From contig OY992833.1 in the NCBI GenBank assembly GCA_963921425.1, forward strand, positions 32,350,698 through 32,414,697: a DNA stretch of 64,000 nucleotides, written 5' to 3'. This document shows, one piece after another, positions 61,930 through 64,000 of the stretch. A program made the position numbers and the translations under genes. A model generated the notes under the pieces. It was not told the origin of the DNA, made no database searches, and worked only from the letters and a program-made list of their open reading frames with translations. The DNA comes from Dryas octopetala (taxonomy: Eukaryota > Streptophyta > Magnoliopsida > Rosales > Rosaceae). Every line of letters begins with the position of its first letter. Position 1 is the first letter of the stretch.

Positions 61930-62803
61930 ATGGCCATCAACAGGGACTCCACTCCCCCTCCGATGATCGGCAAGATTGGTCCTTACACTGTCTTCATGAC
62001 TCCACCCTCCACACCAAAACCATCTGAACCGGTCCTTGATTCCCCTAAGAAGGTGGTCCCGCCTCCTCCCGTTCAGCTTCCTCCGGTTCAGACGACTCCG
62101 GTTCAGACGCCTCGGGTTCAGACGCCGCCTCAGCAATTTGTTAAGCCCGTTGCCGGTTCGGATTCTGCGGCCAATGGCTTTGTTTTGGGGTTTTTCAAGA
62201 ATGCCGTCACCAAAGTGCAGAATGGTAATGCATGCTTTTGTTACTATCTTTTTTCTTGTGCTCTGTTTGGTGGTTGGGAAAGTAGAGGAAAATGAAGCAA
62301 AATTGGGACTTTAGCGAAGAACAAATGAAAAAGCAAAACAACCTAGATGAATTTTTACTCTGAATAATAGATTAAATGAATGTAAATGATGCTGTTTGTT
62401 AGGGAAACTAGAAATCCACTACATTTGATGTTTTAATTCATTTAATTTTATTTTTTCATGCTTGTTGAATAGTAAGCAGAGCTCTATATGTGATTTTATA
62501 ACCCACGTTTGGTTTATGGGAAAATAGATAATAGATTTTATTATGTTATGGTTTGCAGAAACTGAAAGACGAATTCAGCATGAACACTTGTGTTATAGTT
62601 TCTCCAGTCCTGTATCATGTGAAATCTGAGTTGTAGTTTTAGTGCTACTTTCATTGATATTTTCTAGGTTAATGATGTTAGGTCATCTCATCGGTTATTT
62701 TGCAGCACATTCAAGTTTGGATGATCATTTGGCACGCTGGTTTGGATTGAATCAGTCAAAATATCAGTGGGCACTAGATGATTATTATGAGAGCAAGGGA
62801 TTG
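61930..62803 (+). CDS. Uncharacterised plant protein, first two coding exons (gene runs out of window)
   Basis: Exon 1 is 61930-62224 and exon 2 is 62706-62803; the phase closes across the GT-AG junction and a GTAAGC donor follows. The first 131 residues are visible. They start MAINRDSTPPPMIGKIGPYT, then a Pro-rich stretch (about 30-75) with repeated PVQTTP/PVQTPR/VQTPPQ units. Next comes a hydrophobic segment, GFVLGFFKNAVTKVQN (about 84-98), and the acidic/aromatic block SLDDHLARWFGLNQSKYQWA (exon 2). No known domain is recognised. Small plant proteins starting this way lie near ZTL in Arabidopsis (I recall At5g57345), but this is from memory. An upstream ATG frame at 61,773 is out of phase with exon 2 and rejected. 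Later exons must lie beyond 62,803; I could not place one before 64,000. Confidence 0.72.
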
Positions 62804-64000
62804 GTAAGCATTTGATTGCTTGCATTCCTAGAACTTAGTTACTTTTCGACGTGCTCTTATGTTGTAATGTTTAGTGGCTTTAGTTGATTTTGTTGTTAAA
62901 TTTAGCTCTGGATACATTGTAGCGTGCATATGTTCATCTATTCTGATATAAGCAATTGAGTTAAATTGTTGTATTTCCTTTGTTTCATACACCCTCATAC
63001 AATTGATGCATATGTATTTATATTAACACTTCTTATCTTATGAGATTCTGTTTCGCATATATCAATGTCTTCCTAAGACCTATTCATTACATCAAAAACA
63101 TCTTTGGATCTCCGGGCTATTTAATTAATTCTTTGGTAAAAGAAGGGGGTTATTTTCAAATTCTTTCTGTTGTTCGTTTACAAAATTAATTTGTAACAGG
63201 TGCTTAACACAAAGAGAACCAGAATCTTGGTCTCTTAAAAGCAAAGAAAGGATATTAAATTAGGTTAAACACTTGTTCCTCTTTCCATGTCAAATGCTTC
63301 TCTAGTAGAATGACCAAGAGTATTCACTGTAAGAATAACGAGTTTAAGTATCCATTAAGACGATTTGTAATATAATACGGAATATCAAAGATGCATTGTA
63401 TGGAGTATTAGGTCCTCAGAGTTGGATGCCATAAGGTAAAATTGACACCTAATCCTAAGATAGTTTACAAGAACAGCCTTATTTTTTAATTTACTTTTTG
63501 TAAAATGTAAATAGGGATAAATTCAAAATAACACGTTTGAAATGTAATTAATGCATTTTAGTTGTGTATCATGTGTCTAATGAGTGCAAAACTTGTGTTG
63601 AATGCGCCATTCTGTCATGACCTTAAGGTTTTGATTTGGCTTGTATAGAGCTTCTTGATTTTCTGATGTCACGGTTGTGACTTTGTTAGAGAAGTACCTT
63701 CTTTTGCAGCCCAAGACTATGTTTTATAGGCTGGTGCCTTGTTTCTTATTTTTCTTTCTTTCTCAATTTCTTCCTATTCCTTTCTTTGTCATGCCATGTT
63801 ACTTTGCGATAGGGAATATTGTGTTATTTGAATCTGATGGATTAAAATCCCCTGTGGTCTTTCCAAATGGAGTTTCAGCTTTGTTCTTTGGTTTTTTATT
63901 TCATTTTATCTCCTTTGTCTTTTCTTTTTTTAAGCGAATCCATCAAAATATTTGGTTCAACAGTGGATAAGGATCCACTGTTTTCAGATACTAGGCCGGA
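62804..64000. other. Probable intron of the last gene; nothing else supported
   Basis: AT-rich sequence following the GTAAGC donor. An open frame at 63,677-63,970 is Phe/Leu-rich from T-tracts and does not resemble a protein family. A cag acceptor before cccaagactatg (about 63,711) is possible but the following frame is not convincing. Confidence 0.4.

Noticed and set aside
61773-62027. Open frame starting at 61,773 as the start of the last gene
   Set aside because: It is in another frame and does not join in phase with exon 2; the ATG at 61,930 gives a continuous reading through the splice junction.
63677-63970. 97-codon Phe/Leu-rich frame as a membrane protein
   Set aside because: Composition comes from T-tracts in intronic sequence; no start context or family resemblance.

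Overview
This is a nuclear window from a flowering plant. The base composition is AT-rich, the genes have many short GT-AG introns, there are several classes of plant miniature transposons, and every recognisable gene is a plant nuclear gene (plastid tocopherol prenyltransferase, plastid PPR protein, ZEITLUPE-type photoreceptor). The proteins look like those of a core eudicot, probably a rosid; I cannot fix the family.

Layout. Positions 1 to about 20,300 are gene-poor: I find no convincing protein gene there, only transposon relics (a poly(A)-tailed retro-insertion carrying an hAT element, an hAT MITE, a Mutator-type MITE, LTR-like fragments). From 20.3 kb the window is gene-dense. 20,313-23,169 (-) is a broken, intronless copy of the spliceosomal helicase DEAH5/PRP22. 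24,598-31,899 (-) is a 17-exon cytosolic lysyl-tRNA synthetase (617 aa). 33,281-39,043 (-) is a 13-exon homogentisate phytyltransferase, VTE2-1/HPT1 (408 aa). 44,470-47,001 (+) is an intronless PPR protein (843 aa) of the PPR10 / At2g18940 type. 55,012-59,989 (+) is a two-exon ZEITLUPE/ADAGIO LOV-F-box-kelch photoreceptor (621 aa). 61,930 to beyond 62,803 (+) holds the first two exons of an uncharacterised plant protein. Exon boundaries were read by hand from splice sites, reading phase and family resemblance; all the phases close.

Between the genes lie three notable repeat regions. (1) At 39,406-40,944 an inverted-repeat, Mutator-like element carries a 189-bp, almost pure C-rich tandem array. 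It is followed by a 200-N assembly gap, after which about 1.07 kb of the same sequence appears again, probably an unmerged contig overlap. (2) At 48,042-53,795 transposons are nested: a PIF/Harbinger MITE, a palindromic Mutator-type element with a perfect 9-bp target duplication, and an inverted-repeat element split by a 2.8-kb hAT element with a perfect 8-bp duplication. (3) The 3.1-kb intron of the ADAGIO gene is filled with repeats.

The genes do not form an operon-like pathway. HPT1, the PPR10-like gene and the ADAGIO gene stand next to each other here as their relatives do in Arabidopsis (At2g18950, At2g18940, At2g18915), so the block is conserved microsynteny. I found no clearly new biological system. 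The most unusual objects are the C-rich satellite-bearing foldback element, the nested transposons and the S1-less DEAH5 pseudogene.
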